Positions 1-12,118 of a stretch of 64,000 nucleotides of DNA are shown here, piece by piece. Each line of letters starts with the position of its first letter. Within the stretch, counting starts at the first letter, position 1. The notes beneath the pieces were generated by a model. That model ran no database searches. It was not told the DNA's origin and saw only the letters and a program-made list of their open reading frames with translations. The position numbers were made by a program, and so were the translations under genes. Source of the stretch: Apostichopus japonicus (taxonomy: Eukaryota; Echinodermata; Holothuroidea; Aspidochirotida; Stichopodidae); contig NC_092578.1 in the NCBI RefSeq assembly GCF_037975245.1, forward strand, positions 4,992,501 through 5,056,500, written 5' to 3'.

Positions 1-400
1 TTGTGATGAACTGCAATTGTGTTTTATGGGAATGCAGTGAAAGACAAAAATGAAAATGTGAGCCATATTTTCTATGGACGACACACACACACGCAAAACA
101 AAGGCAAGATTAATATTTATTTTCTTCCATTTTTGGATGACATCAGATGGTCAAAACTGACGAACTTTGAGATAACATTTTGCAAGCATCTGACAAGAAC
201 CTATAATCATTATTATTGATTAAGCCGATTCTGCTATAAGTTTATTTATCTATCAGTCAGTGTATTAGTACAGAAGGTGCCGGTGATCATTATATCCAGC
301 GGATCAGAACAGAGGGATGAAACAAACAGTTCTACATGTAACTGTAAGTAGAATTTTACTTTCTTAATTGATCTGAGTTAAGTTATGTGACCATATGTGA
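1..400. other. Intergenic, nothing recognised
   Basis: AT-rich sequence with only short chance frames. Confidence 0.6.
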
Positions 401-639
401 CCATCTTAGATCGGTACCATTATATAGGTTTTATGCAAAACGAACTCACAAAAACGTATATATATTTATATCTATATATCTATATTTATATATATGTATC
501 TATAAATATATATATGTATATATATATATTTATATATATAATATATATATAAATATAGATATATATATAGATATAAATATATATACGTTTTTGTGAGTTC
601 GTTTTGCATAAAGCCTATATAATGGTACCGATCTAATAT

Positions 640-641
<2 letters not shown>
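401..641. mobile_element. Foldback / long-TIR element
   Basis: The left arm (about 401-495) and right arm (about 547-641) are near-perfect inverted repeats. Both contain TTAGATCGGTACCATTATA, then TATGCAAAACGAACTCACAA, then ACGTATATATATTTATATC on opposite strands, separated by a short AT loop. This would form a hairpin of over 80 bp. The short reading frames on both strands here are copies of the same arm. No target-site duplication longer than TA is evident. Confidence 0.75.
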
Positions 642-685
<44 letters not shown>

Positions 686-1237
686 TAGATATATATCTAT
701 CCCGATTTTAAAACAATATAACCAGACCCGAAGTACGAGTACAACAGCATGAGTATAGAGTACCATTAGTCAAGGTTATCCCTTGTGAGTATACACATGC
801 GAGTACAAAGTTCTAAGCGCTAGTAAGAAAACATAATCTTAGACTAAATATGCCCGAGTACATTTAAACTGACTATTATACCGTTAAGTTACATTTTATT
901 AACATGAATCTATACAACATCAGACATTTCCCAGCTGAACACCCCCCCCCCCAAAAAAAAACGAGAATTTGGAATGCGAGTTAAAAACTGTATTGAGTAC
1001 AGTAACGGAGTACAAGTAGAACTCCTTTTGGTAGGAGTACACGTACGAGAACAAACTTCAGTCACACGAGTACGTTGTTTGGAAATAGGTATATATGTAT
1101 ACATAATATAATACGTACACGAGTGTACAAGCAAGTATGGTAGAATGCGAATGGACATACAGACTCACTCTTCACTTCTGCCACGAACTTACATTATTGT
1201 AACAATACGGGTGCAAAGTTAGGTAAACATCAGAGGG

Positions 1238-1500
1238 TGGGGGGGGGGCGGATCCGGGATTTCTTTAAGGAGGGTTATGATCCTAGGTTCGTTGAAGCCG
1301 ATTTCCATATAGGGGGGTCTTTAATCTTCCCTACCCTCTGCCCAGAAAAAAAAATGAAATTTTGTCAAATTGTGCATTCTGAGGCAAGCATTTATAGAGT
1401 ATAAATTAGGTCTATAATTAACTCTAATTAAGGCTGTGCTGATAACTACCTTAAGGGGGGAGGTGGGGGAACACCCACTTACCCATATGGATCCGCGCTT
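1238..1500. mobile_element. Decayed DNA-transposon relic (GGATCCGC-end family)
   Basis: It begins with a G-run and GCGGATCCGGGATTTC and ends near CCCATATGGATCCGCGCTT. Internally, AAGGCTGTGCTGATAAC resembles AAGGTTGTGCTAATAAC in the 33-kb relic. The ends resemble the CAGGGGCGGATCC-type termini of hAT-like MITEs. There is no coding capacity. Confidence 0.4.
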
Positions 1501-1862
1501 AATACTAACGCTTTGAGTTACTTCATTATATATACCAAATTGGTGCATTCAGTTAAAACATCTGAGCTTCACGGTCATCAGTATATATTGACCCCAATTT
1601 TAGAGGCCTAAAAATTGCTACAAATGTTCTTTCTTGTAAGTTCTGATTCTTTTACTTTTTCACGGACATTCAGGAAGTGTTAAAATGGACAACTAAATGT
1701 CACAGTTGGGATAATTAAGTTGAGAAAGGCAGTCAAAAATGTCCGTTTCCAAGTTTCATCAGTGGTGACCGTAATCTGAACTTCTAGCATATTTTGGGGG
1801 CAATATTGTGACGTCATTTGATGGCGGCAATACTCGGTAACTGTAATTGGAATTTTCGCCCA

Positions 1863-2030
1863 GAATTGTATACAAATATTCGGCTAGGCCAAGGTACATC
1901 TGCTAGTATATGTGCAAGCCGTTGTAGGAGGCTAAAAGAGTGTGTTCGGTATCTCTTTGAAAATTGTACAAAAGACTTTCTCCTTAGCATCTGTTGTGTC
2001 ACATGTTCAAAACGTTTCTCGGCCTATTGA
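1863..2030 (+). other. Orphan Cys-rich ORF segment with partial ShKT-like spacing
   Basis: A 70-codon ORF (ATG at 1821) ends in a segment with six cysteines plus CxxC-like spacing: C-x7-C-x8-C-x3-C preceded by two further Cys. This partly resembles the ShKT domain found in many animal secreted proteins, but the last Cys is absent and there is no signal peptide. A possible acceptor (CGCCCAG) ends at 1862. It could be a broken exon or chance. It is reported only as a weak candidate. Confidence 0.15.
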
Positions 2031-3018
2031 ATAACCCACCATCCTGTGTACACATAGTATACATGTAGGCTACTTTACCGACAGCTGTTATAGTATATCT
2101 GAACCCATTGCAGCATACATATGTTTATTCAACGGTTTGGTTATATTTTAAAAAAAAACACCGTCGGGAGTTGAATCACATATATTGAGTCCCAGACATG
2201 TCATATTTTCCTTTATAGAAATATCTAGGACACAAATCGTGATTTAATATTATTATACATCAATTTTCGGAGATGTTTACATAAAAAATACTTCTTTCCA
2301 CCCCAAAAATGTTTTTATTGTTCCGCTCTTCCTATTCAAAGTATAATGTAAGAGAAACTTTCTATCAAATTCATCTTTTCAAGTTGATTATTCTCTATGA
2401 CGTACATGACCACAGCTGCAAAAATTGTCGTTGTCAAGTGAAATTCAGTAGATATGAAACAACTGTGTATATTTCATTTTTTCCACTCATTTTGGAGATA
2501 TTTTCTTTGAATGGGGGGGGGGGGGGCGAGGGAGGGAGGGAGGAGTGATCTGAATTCTCTTGATGCTGTCCTTCTACTTTCATCAAGGTCAACTTAAGTA
2601 CCAATTACCAATCTTCTAGTGTGAAAAGCACATCATTTCTTTGATTTGGCGAAAGTCTGCCACTGGGAAAACTAACAGCATCTATCCAGGTGTTTTTTTT
2701 TTGTGTTCAGTCATACTCATGTAAATATGTTATATCTTCTCATATTTCATTTTGTTCAGTGACACCCTGATTCTGTATAGGTCATGTGACAAAGACTAAT
2801 AAACTCTCAGTCTGTTGTGAAATATACCCACGGATACTATAGTAAACGATGTCAATTAGTCTTAAAAAAACAAGAAGAAGAAAATGTAGTTTTTGACTGA
2901 TGAAAGAAGAACAAATTCTAAAAGCATCGTGATGAAATTTACAAGCAGTTCCTATACATATATCGTTATCGATATAACTTTTGATAATTGAAATTATCAC
3001 AGATTGTGTATCATCAGT

Positions 3019-3279
3019 GAACTTGAAGCAAACAGGTGTGACATCATAGTGTACACTGACAAGGATATGTTTTATTTCTTTATATATATTTATATATTTT
3101 TGGTCTCTTTTTGTTTTTGACCTCCGATTTGATTATGGTTACAACTTTCCCTATAAGGGGATGTCAAGTTAACAATATCCCAATGAGTTTTGAAGTTGGA
3201 TATTGGATGTAAATTTTATGAATTTTTGTCCGTCGTACATAAATACTTTTATGTCGTCACACCTGTTTGCTTCAAGTTC
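3019..3279. mobile_element. MITE-like element with 30-bp terminal inverted repeats (copy 1)
   Basis: The left arm GAACTTGAAGCAAACAGGTG continues to 3048; its inverted copy is at 3250-3279 with two mismatches. The interior is 201 bp of AT-rich DNA without an ORF of note. A diverged relative lies at about 18.08-18.41 kb. No target duplication was identified. Confidence 0.65.
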
Positions 3280-4757
3280 GCTCCTGAATCAAAATGTGTC
3301 AATTTTAATTGACGTTTCCCGAAAACAGTACATAGCCTATGTATTTTATTGCAAAATTTCACCGTTCTGTCAGTCAAAAATAAGTTTCCCCCTGTTCTAT
3401 CCTGCGAAAGTGTTGTATGAGGATTTTACTACAGCTCACTCTCCCCACATTCCATTCATAGAGACCATGGACTCAAGGAAGATTTTACCATGACATTAAG
3501 GTGCCTATATGGAAGGCAAGAAGTTTTCACTTGAAAATCTACTCATACTAGTTACCCATAAGTTCAGATACAATATAAATTGCTTACATATTTCGTCCGA
3601 AAACAAGATCAGAAGTGGGACGGGAGGGTTGGGAAGATGTATTTGCCCTCTCCTTACACCTAACTCCCCTGACCTCGTATTGACCTTTCCGCCTATATTA
3701 AACGTTTGCCAGTTTATGCAATTTATCATTTAAAGTTAGACCATAACTTCGAAGAAAATATTGACTCCCTACTAGTAGATTTGTCGTGTGTATTTTCTCA
3801 TTCTAAAGATTGCAATCGCCAGACTAAGGCAGCAGTATAATTTTGAATACCACATGAACATAATTTTGCAGGAAATCAATGATGGTTTTCATTCAACTTT
3901 AACAAGTTTCAGCCTATACCCCCCCCCCCACCCCCCAACACCTTTTCTATCATTACATGCCAAAGAAACGCAAACATTTTCAATTTTTTTTCCTTCAAAT
4001 TTTCGAATTAGAAATTAGTTAAGCTAATGTGCTTATTTGTTTAATTTGATTCTATTATCAAATTTAAATTGAATACTGTCCACATTAAAGACGGCAAGCT
4101 GCTTTAAAATGAAAACATTTATAGTTTTGTTCAAACAAACAAACGCAAGCGACGAACTCCGAACAAAATGTTAGACTTTAGGTGATTCAACTCTCCGATG
4201 TACATCTTCATGTGGGCAAGAGTTACCTTTTTTCCCGACTAAGTATGCAAAACATGGCCTACTTGATAATATCTGTCTTAAGCATTTATTGCCTTATATA
4301 GTATACAAGCCAGATACGTCCTCTATTCTCTGTAGACTATTTTGTATTATTCAACAATGTTGAATCTGGGATTAGTTTGGATCGCATGGTATCCTTAGAT
4401 CATAGCTAAGATATCCCTGGTTACTCTGGTTTCAAACTGTCCATATAAACATGTCGGTCGATGCTTGTTGATGTTTTCTTTTCTTTTTGATTGAAATAGA
4501 TGAAGTAATTGTGTCTTTAAGAACAACCTATTTCCTGGACAAGGTGCAGAGTCCAGCCCCCACCCACTCCCCAACTGAAACAAAGAATATTACAAAAAAT
4601 TACTAGTGTGCAGTAGACATAAATATTATATAACATGTATATGCGGTACAACCTAAACAGTCGGGTGGCTTCCAATTCAACATTTTAACTCAAATTTGGA
4701 ATCTTTTCAAGTTAGAAAGTCATTTCGGATGGGAAAACCGTAGATTGCTCTTGGATG

Positions 4758-4768
4758 AAAAAAAAAAA
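4758..4768 (-). terminator. T11 Pol III terminator after the tRNA-like unit
   Basis: Eleven A on the plus strand, so eleven T on the minus strand, shortly after the 3' end of the tRNA-like unit. Confidence 0.45.
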
Positions 4769-4780
4769 CACCTTACCATA

Positions 4781-4871
4781 CGACCCGACCGGGAATCGAA
4801 CCCGGAACCTCCGGATTGCTAAGCCTCATTGCTTCAAATGCCACCGCCTTTATCCACTCGGCCACATCACC
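4781..4871 (-). tRNA. tRNA-like Pol III unit, class II (Ser/Leu-like), probably a pseudogene or SINE head
   Basis: On the minus strand there is a perfect A box (TGGCCGAGTGG, 4854-4864) and a perfect B box (GGTTCGATTCC, 4792-4802). The T-arm has five perfect pairs (4789-4805) and the D stem GCC/GGC is intact. A long variable region gives about 91 nt, as in tRNA-Ser or tRNA-Leu. The anticodon stem has 4 of 5 pairs but the acceptor stem is largely mispaired. The loop ATTTGAA reads TTG by strict position, or TGA (Ser) if one base has slipped. A run of eleven T (minus strand) 12 nt beyond the 3' end would terminate Pol III. The mispaired acceptor argues against a working tRNA. Confidence 0.5.
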
Positions 4872-5230
4872 GGTAAAGGGGTTGGACCACCCTTCCATTT
4901 CGTCCCCCCTCCTCCCTGGAAGACGTTACATCCTTTATCCTCTCAGAATCCCTCATGACAAAAAAAAGTGGTCTCTCCCCTGGCCTACGCCAATTTCACG
5001 ACCTCGAGACTAGCCATGCTAGATTCAATTATGATACAACTCCCTGGTCGAGGTTATACGTGTTTTCTGTCTCTGCTGAAACCCATTTTACATTACGTAG
5101 ACCTAAGCGTGATGAATATTTTTGAGTTTGAAAGAAAAAGGTTGCTACTAGAACGAAGTCCTGATGCGACAGTTGCAATAATGGTTTACCATAATAATCC
5201 ATTATAGTTGATGGCCCATAGCTACATACT

Positions 5231-5398
5231 CGGTGGGGAGGGGTGTGATAAGGGGTTTTTGAAACCGACTGACCATGTAGGTGGGTCTTGGAGCTTCAAT
5301 AATGTACTAAAAACTGATTAATTTTTTTTTTAAGTTAAAAAGTGCCGTATACCCCTAACCCCTCCCCCTCCCTGCTTCCCATTGGATCCGCCCTTAGC
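5231..5398. mobile_element. Decayed relic of the GGATCCGC-end family
   Basis: It shares AAACCGACTGACCAT, a GTAGGTGGGTCTT block and the terminal CCCATTGGATCCGCCCTTAG with the relic at 1.24-1.50 kb. There is no coding capacity. Confidence 0.35.
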
Positions 5399-7185
5399 CT
5401 TAAGAAAACTTTAGTAATGTTGTTAAACCAAGTCAAAATATAAACCTTTTAATAATAACCACTGAATGGATATTATTCCTATACTAATCTCCATATTGAA
5501 AAAAAATCTTGAAAATCGAATGCATTGATTAGAAAACCTTTTTGAGCGATATAGGTCAAATCAGTGTTTTAAGAAACACAATTTGTTCGGTGAAAAGTCA
5601 CCGCCGTTTTTGTTGCTTTCGAAAGCCAGTGAAAGATGTAATATACAATATTCACAACGTGAGAGGTTCCATCGAGGTTGGTCTTAATTAAACATACAAA
5701 ATTTGCACTTGCTAATGGCTAATTTATATACAGTGAACTGACGAAAGGTTGAGAATCTTCAAATTCCTTCTAATTTTGTGTAAATACCTGATCTTTGTGA
5801 TAAAGTCGTCCATAAGACAAATATACCCATTGAACATCCTGACAAGTAGAACTAAATGTATTGCATTATAAACTGCGGAAGGTATGCTTTGGGCTACAAT
5901 TATTGCTCAAGACCAAAAATATGCGCATTTAACCACATCAAAATGACGTAGAACAAAACAGGGGTTTATTAGTAAAAGGTTGTTAAACATGATCAAATAG
6001 TTGTAAAAATCATGATGACACAAATATTCATGCTAAATAATGAGAAAATTGAAACGTTTCTTTTAAGGATGATTACTGGGGCAAAAATTAATTTCGAAAT
6101 GTTATAGACTGTTAAAAAACCCCATGTTAAAATTCACTATACGACAATTTAACTCACTTCGCAAAATTCGATATAGGCTCTCTCTCTTGTTGTTGCTATA
6201 TAAACATCCCGTGAACTCCCCCTCCCCTCACCCCCCCCCCCCTTCTCTCGTTGGCGCTCTGTGCATCTTGACTATATTTGGCATTCGGTTATCAAGAACC
6301 TTTAATATCCTGCAGGTCGGTTCCGTTTTTAGAACGATACTCTCTGGTAATTTTAAACTCAATCAGATCTCTCTCTCTCACTGTTTGTGTTCTAAGTGTC
6401 CAAGTGCAGTTAGCTAGAATTATGCATATAGCACACAATTAAGAGGCGTATAGTGTTTATTGCAGATCATCAGATAACAACAAGCTTTTTGCTTCCCTTA
6501 TCTTATAAGCCAAAGGTTACCTTCTGTCCATGAAATCTGCATGGCAGTTTGCTGACGACATCATTACGTCAGAGTTATAAACCAATGCCTGAAGCCTTCA
6601 CAGTGTGGATTGCAATCACATGTACCCTGTATAGCAAACACAAAAGACATCTAGAAGATTAAGTCATATATATGTTATATAGTTAGTTCTCCAGTCCGTT
6701 TTGGTGTCGATCAAATATGCGAAACAGAACCTTAAAGTAACAGCGTCATAGGTGATTACAATCAACGAGATAATTAGGTAATTGGTTTGACCCCGGGCAA
6801 TGGACAAATAGGTTCATAACGTTGTGTAAGACCCAAAAAAATCTAACTTTAGTCAGATTTTTAGTCCAACGAAAGGAAAAACAAAAAATCGATTCTCTAC
6901 CTGAAGACAAACACGAATTTCTGTGTAGAATTAAATATTACTTACGGAATGCGATATTAAGGATCGAGTTCCCTGTTTCTTCAGAGGCGAGAAAGTTATA
7001 ACACTAGGCCTAGGACTATGATCTAACTCACAAATGATTTCGAGTTGTTTAGCATCATGTTTGATCTCTAGAGTAAGGCAAATATGTCTCCAAAACAGAA
7101 CAAGTATTGCTCGATACAGGTGACAAACGCCTACAGTGGAAGTACGACCTTCCTTACCGGTTTCGAACCTCTGGACATACAATCA

Positions 7186-7257
7186 GCGTCCATAGTCTAG
7201 TGGTTAGAGTGTCCGCATATAAAGCGGGAGGCCCGGGTTTGAATACCGGTGGAGGCT
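7186..7257 (+). tRNA. tRNA-Asp-like cloverleaf with anticodon AUA; likely a tRNA-derived SINE head
   Basis: The acceptor stem GCGTCCA/TGGAGGC pairs at 6 of 7 positions, the anticodon stem TCCGC/GCGGG at 5 of 5, and the T stem CCGGG/ACCGG at 4 of 5. The A box TAGTCTAGTGG (7193-7203) fits the consensus perfectly; the B box is GGTTTGAATAC. The D-arm and GCGGGAGGCC segment resemble animal tRNA-Asp, but the loop ATATAAA places AUA at 34-36 instead of GUC. The variable loop is one base short. It is followed by TTTTTT (7263-7268), a short unique stretch and a long (TA)n tract, the arrangement of a short SINE with a microsatellite tail. Whether it is charged or transcribed is unknown. Confidence 0.55.
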
Positions 7258-7262
7258 GGAAG

Positions 7263-7268
7263 TTTTTT
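7263..7268 (+). terminator. T6 Pol III terminator after the tRNA-Asp-like unit
   Basis: Six T lie five bases past the predicted discriminator base of the cloverleaf. Confidence 0.4.
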
Positions 7269-7298
7269 CACTGTTCTGGATTTTCCAACTCACTACGA

Positions 7299-7305
<7 letters not shown>

Positions 7306-7380
<75 letters not shown>
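7306..7380. repeat. (TA)n microsatellite tail of the tRNA-like unit
   Basis: About 70 bases of perfect TA dinucleotide, ending TATATAGGCCTATATC. Confidence 0.95.
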
Positions 7381-7399
7381 GGCCTATATCATCAGTTCT

Positions 7400-9821
7400 A
7401 TTGAACTTCTATTGAAGTTGACCAAGTCAAATGTAAAGTCAAATGCTCTTTTCACACAAAAAAAAATTCTCCTTACGAAAATGTTAAAAAACAAAACAAA
7501 TAGTCACTAATTACCTGTGTATATTCTCCTAACAGAGGTGGAAGTATCATCATTCTTTTTTCTTGGTAATAATACAAAACATATTCCAAAACAAATCAAT
7601 AACCATCTCAGGGCCAGAGCTGTCATACGTAGTGATTTGTAACAGAAACTTAAGACTGTGATTCACCGTATTATTTCTATTTTTGGTATTTATTTTCTTC
7701 GTTTTTTTTTTAATTTTTCGTCTTGACAAATCAGTCAATTAAATTATCTCGTAAATATAATTTAATCGGTAACGTCTGAAACAATCACTGTAATCAATAT
7801 TAAGGCTTATTCATCGACAAACCACCTGAAGGCGATGGAATTCCCCGAAAAACAAAGATTTCATTTTTGTTTAATAACGTTTAAACGTGTCTTCCCCGTA
7901 ATCTCGTTTGTAAAGAAATGTGACAGCTGAGAGACCGTGACTGTATTTTTGGAGAAACGGAATGTTTAACGATACGTGTTAAATATAATATCAACGAAGT
8001 AATTGTGAAAGTCATAGTATAAGCTTATAAAAGGGATCTCGAGTCGAATTACTGAAAGTTTTTTTCTGGTGTTATTTTGCCCCCCCCCCCCCTCCCCGCG
8101 CCCTTCTTTCTTTTTGACTCATAAGTCACGAGTACACTACAAGGCCACATTTCTGCAGGGGAAAAAGTGAGAAGATTGTTCGTTTGTATGTTCGTGTGAG
8201 GGTGTGTGTGCGTGTGTTACTTATATGGGGGGGGGGTGTGCTCTTTTGTCTCAGGTTCTGGTTGCTTGAAACAAATCAATTTTATCAGTAATTATTGTGA
8301 CATTAGTGGTAGTATATAGAATTCACCACTTCCATAGTTACGTAAGACAAAAAGAACCCGGATGGGATATGTTTTGAAGGTTCCATAAATTGAAAATATC
8401 TGTTCCACGTCGAGTTCAAATTAATTTATCTGGGTGTGTGCTACATTTTCAAGAAAGACTGTAGGTCTATACCCCCAAAAACATTCATGATTTTAAGAAA
8501 CATGTAAGAAATGTTTTTTGTTAAAGCTGCTTTTTGCTAATTGTTTGCATTTTGTAGTCTTTGTTGTTTTATTTTTTTTTGGTCGTTTTAACTCTAATAT
8601 TGTATCATATTAGATTTTAGCTTTTCGTCTGTGTGCTACTTTTCTGTACTTTTTAAATAATGATAATAATTATTAGTATATATAACTATTATTGCCCAAT
8701 ATTGAAATTAAGACTGAAACTGAGTTAAAAAAAACAGTGACATTTAGATATAAACTATATCTACGTTATGTATATATATAGATTATATGTGCGATATAAA
8801 ATCATTCCAGGCAATCACAAAATGCTTATATTAAGATATTCCGCTTTTCAAGCAGAAACTGTGTTTTAACTATACGGTTTGTATATACGCAGGAATAATG
8901 TGTAAGTTCATTTATATATAGCAGGTTATACGTTGTCCTAAAGTTTACCTTATTAAGACATTATTTGTTATTTGTAATTAAGAAATTCAAAATAATTCTG
9001 AATACTTAATGTTTGTGTATTCGATTTTTCTTTTTTATAAAATGCGTTATACGTACAATATTATAGGTGCATCGTCCAATCCCTCAAAAACAGACTCTGG
9101 AAGAGTGAGGGGCGAAGGGGGAGGGGGTGGAGGAGGGAGGGTGATAAGAAGGTTCAGCTAGTTCCGGTTAGACTTAAGAGGAAACTATAACGGCACCATC
9201 AGCCATTACGAGGCCAATCAAGATAATATAAAAATGTCAAAAAGAGTGAGCAACTAAGTAAGTGATTGAAAGGGCTTACCCGCTCCCTTCCTATTCACAA
9301 AGGTACAAGGAGAAGGGGGGGGGGTTGAGGGACGGGGTAGGAAGTCGTAATTTTGACGTAAAAAAGTTTCTTTGAAACAATGACATTTATACGGTTTACA
9401 TAAAGTATAAATGTTAGACATATTAACAGCCGAAAAGTCGAGATGTCCCATCTAGGCCAACGTGGCATCTATAAAACTGAAATTCTTCTGATCCCAGGCC
9501 CCACCTGTTTTCTGCCCCCCCCCCACACTTATTGATATCTTCCTACGCCACTAATTCCTGATTATGATTACTACATGAAAAGTGCTTTTAGAAAATCGTT
9601 CCGTCTTCCTCTTTAAATATGACATTTAAATTTGATAAAAGGATTGAAGAGGTTGCAATGGTAAGAGAGAGAGAGAGAAAGAGATAACAAATAAATTAAG
9701 TATAACTGAATAGGTTGAAAGCCATTGTCAGTCTATTTTGCTGGAAAGTAAGTCGAGTGTCAAGGATAAATATATATATAAATCATACAAAACATATGTA
9801 CATACATATAAAACATATAAA

Positions 9822-9860
<39 letters not shown>

Positions 9861-12090
9861 TTACAATCAGTTGCACTTGATAAAACGACAGGGTGCCACA
9901 TGTGTTGAAATAGTTCTTTCAAAATGACAACAGTGGGTTTTTAAAACTTGTTACATCCGATATGGAAATTTAAAATGAGTTAAAAGGTTTGTTTTTCAAA
10001 ATAGTGTGAATATGCAATCTATCAACTGACATTTTTTTCCTAAAGTTTTTTCCGGGCTAACTAATAGTCTTGTTTTCAAGTTGTTTTTATTCGGCGACTG
10101 ATGTTCATAATTCGATAATGTTTTTCCAGGCGATCTATATTCTTACAAGCATGAGATGTTTGTGGCGCGTTCATTGAATTACATTGAGCTTGTGTTGAAT
10201 TCAATCATTGCTTATAGGTTTATTGTCTGTTGACCTCTATAGTAGAAAGAAATAGGCTGGTTCTAGATAACCCTGGTATGCCTGATTATGTATTAAAGGA
10301 GAATAGTCCGTTTCCAAGCAAAGCAAAAAAAAAAATGTCTTTAGGTTAAATATGTCATTATTGAGTGGTAGTGTGTTTCATGTGTTAGGATAAAACTCCT
10401 AAGCTTCGGTCTCCCTTATCTATACTTCATATCTCTACTACAACACGTCAGCAATCAAACTTTTACTTGAATGCAACGCCAAATCCTCTGTTTGAATATT
10501 CGAACCAAATACAAGATCCGACTCTTTAACCCAGCGCCGTCAAGAAACAGGTCAGGTCAAGAACCAGGTCAGGTCAGGTCAGACCCCTGAGACAACTAAA
10601 GTATGTTACCGGGTCCCCTTTTTAACATCTTCATTCCCCCCACCCCTGATCCCCTTTGGTTAATCCCTGCTAATATATCAGCAGCACAGGCGAGCCTTTA
10701 TAGAAGATAATCTAATATTATCATGTTTTCCTTACCCTTCTCGAGAAAATGCAAAATTGGGACATTTCTTTAAAGACAACAAGAAATGAATAAGACTATC
10801 TCACATGTACAAAGATGATTCTATTTTTGCACGTTTTGCACTGATTTACCTAAAGTTATTTCAATTACAAATATGACTGAATTGTAGCTTATCTGCATGG
10901 AAATGGGGTCCTTATAGATATAGCGAAATATACCAAATACGTGCATTACAAAAACGGTTATTATTATTTCATAGACCTTTACAGGAGTTGCTATATACAC
11001 ACAACTAACCTTCAGACATATAAATTCATACATGTTTCCATAACAATTATTGTCCAGTAACATTCAGTAATTGGCAACCGCTTATTGACAAGGAAAGCTC
11101 CTTTAAGATTCAACGATCTTTGCAGCTGGCATACAATATATGTATATACATGTATGTTTTTGTGTGGATCGAACTGTTAAGCACTATATATACTGTAATT
11201 ACAGGGAGGTAGTTACCAGTGCAGACCGGATGTATTCCCAGGGCAGCCTCAAATTGAACACTTTGGTTAATTTCGCCTTTCAAGAACGACTTCCTTTCAT
11301 CTAAGGAAGAAGAAGATGAAGAAAAAGGAGAAGGAGAAGAAGAAGAAATAAAAAATATAAAAAGGGAAATGGAAAGTTGAATCTTAAAATGTGAGAATAG
11401 AGTATATGTTGGATTATAATGATATTCGCTGAAAGTAGATAATTAAATTTGTAAAACCCTCATTCAATAAAAGTCACCCAGTTGAATGAATAATATTATA
11501 TTCCTTTGCAGTTCTTGTAGTAACCACAATTGAACATTGCTTACGAGGACATGTGGTTTTATTTTCTGGGGCAGCCTCACGAATGTCATATTGAGGTCTA
11601 TATATATAAATATTAATATTTGATTTTGTTTTCCACTGTTTGAGCGTGATGGGTGGTTAGAGTACAGAACCAGTAACAAGAAACACATATGTCTCGGTGA
11701 TTGTAGGTTCAAATAGTATGAATAAGGATAAATAGAAGAAGAATAGTTTATATAGTACTATGTTATTAATTTCGCATAACATACGGTTAATGTAAGCAAG
11801 TGAGGTTGATGGCAACATGATCCTTATTAATATAGCCGATATGCAATATTTCGGTAGTTTAATGTAACCATTAAACTATCTCATCTATATTTATACATCA
11901 ATATTTTTTTACACTGAATCAACTAAAATCGTAAACTTTTTATTCGTAGAGGAAAGTCTTGGTAATGCAATGTATCCACAATATCTATGAATGCACGACG
12001 ATGTTAGAATATATATTTGTCGGTCACAGAACTGTGCAAAGTTAAACGTAAGTCCGAACAAACCAACGTATTGACCCGTGGAATACGTGT
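7400..12090. other. Intergenic; simple repeats only
   Basis: It contains a (GA)n (9.66 kb), a (TA)n (9.82-9.86 kb), the CAGGT cluster (10.55 kb), a polypurine GAAGAAGA tract (11.30-11.35 kb) and several poly-C or poly-G runs. No exon or RNA gene is recognised. Confidence 0.6.
10547..10584. repeat. CAGGT pentamer repeats (AGGTCA direct repeats)
   Basis: Two clusters of CAGGT units (2 and 3 copies plus a partial) are separated by AAGAAC. They generate several AGGTCA hexamers in direct orientation, the half-site read by nuclear receptors. Confidence 0.6.
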
Positions 12091-12118
12091 GTATTTACAG
12101 AACAAGTACTACATCATT

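Noticed and set aside
387-766. Overlapping ORFs on both strands with the same N-terminal peptide
   Set aside because: They are the two arms of the foldback element and its AT-rich loop, not genes.
3203-3493. 96-codon ORF
   Set aside because: Starts inside the MITE-like element and has no recognisable domain or coding composition.
7150-7180. B-box-like GGTTCGAAACC on the minus strand next to the tRNA-Asp-like unit
   Set aside because: No matching A box or stems upstream of it on that strand.
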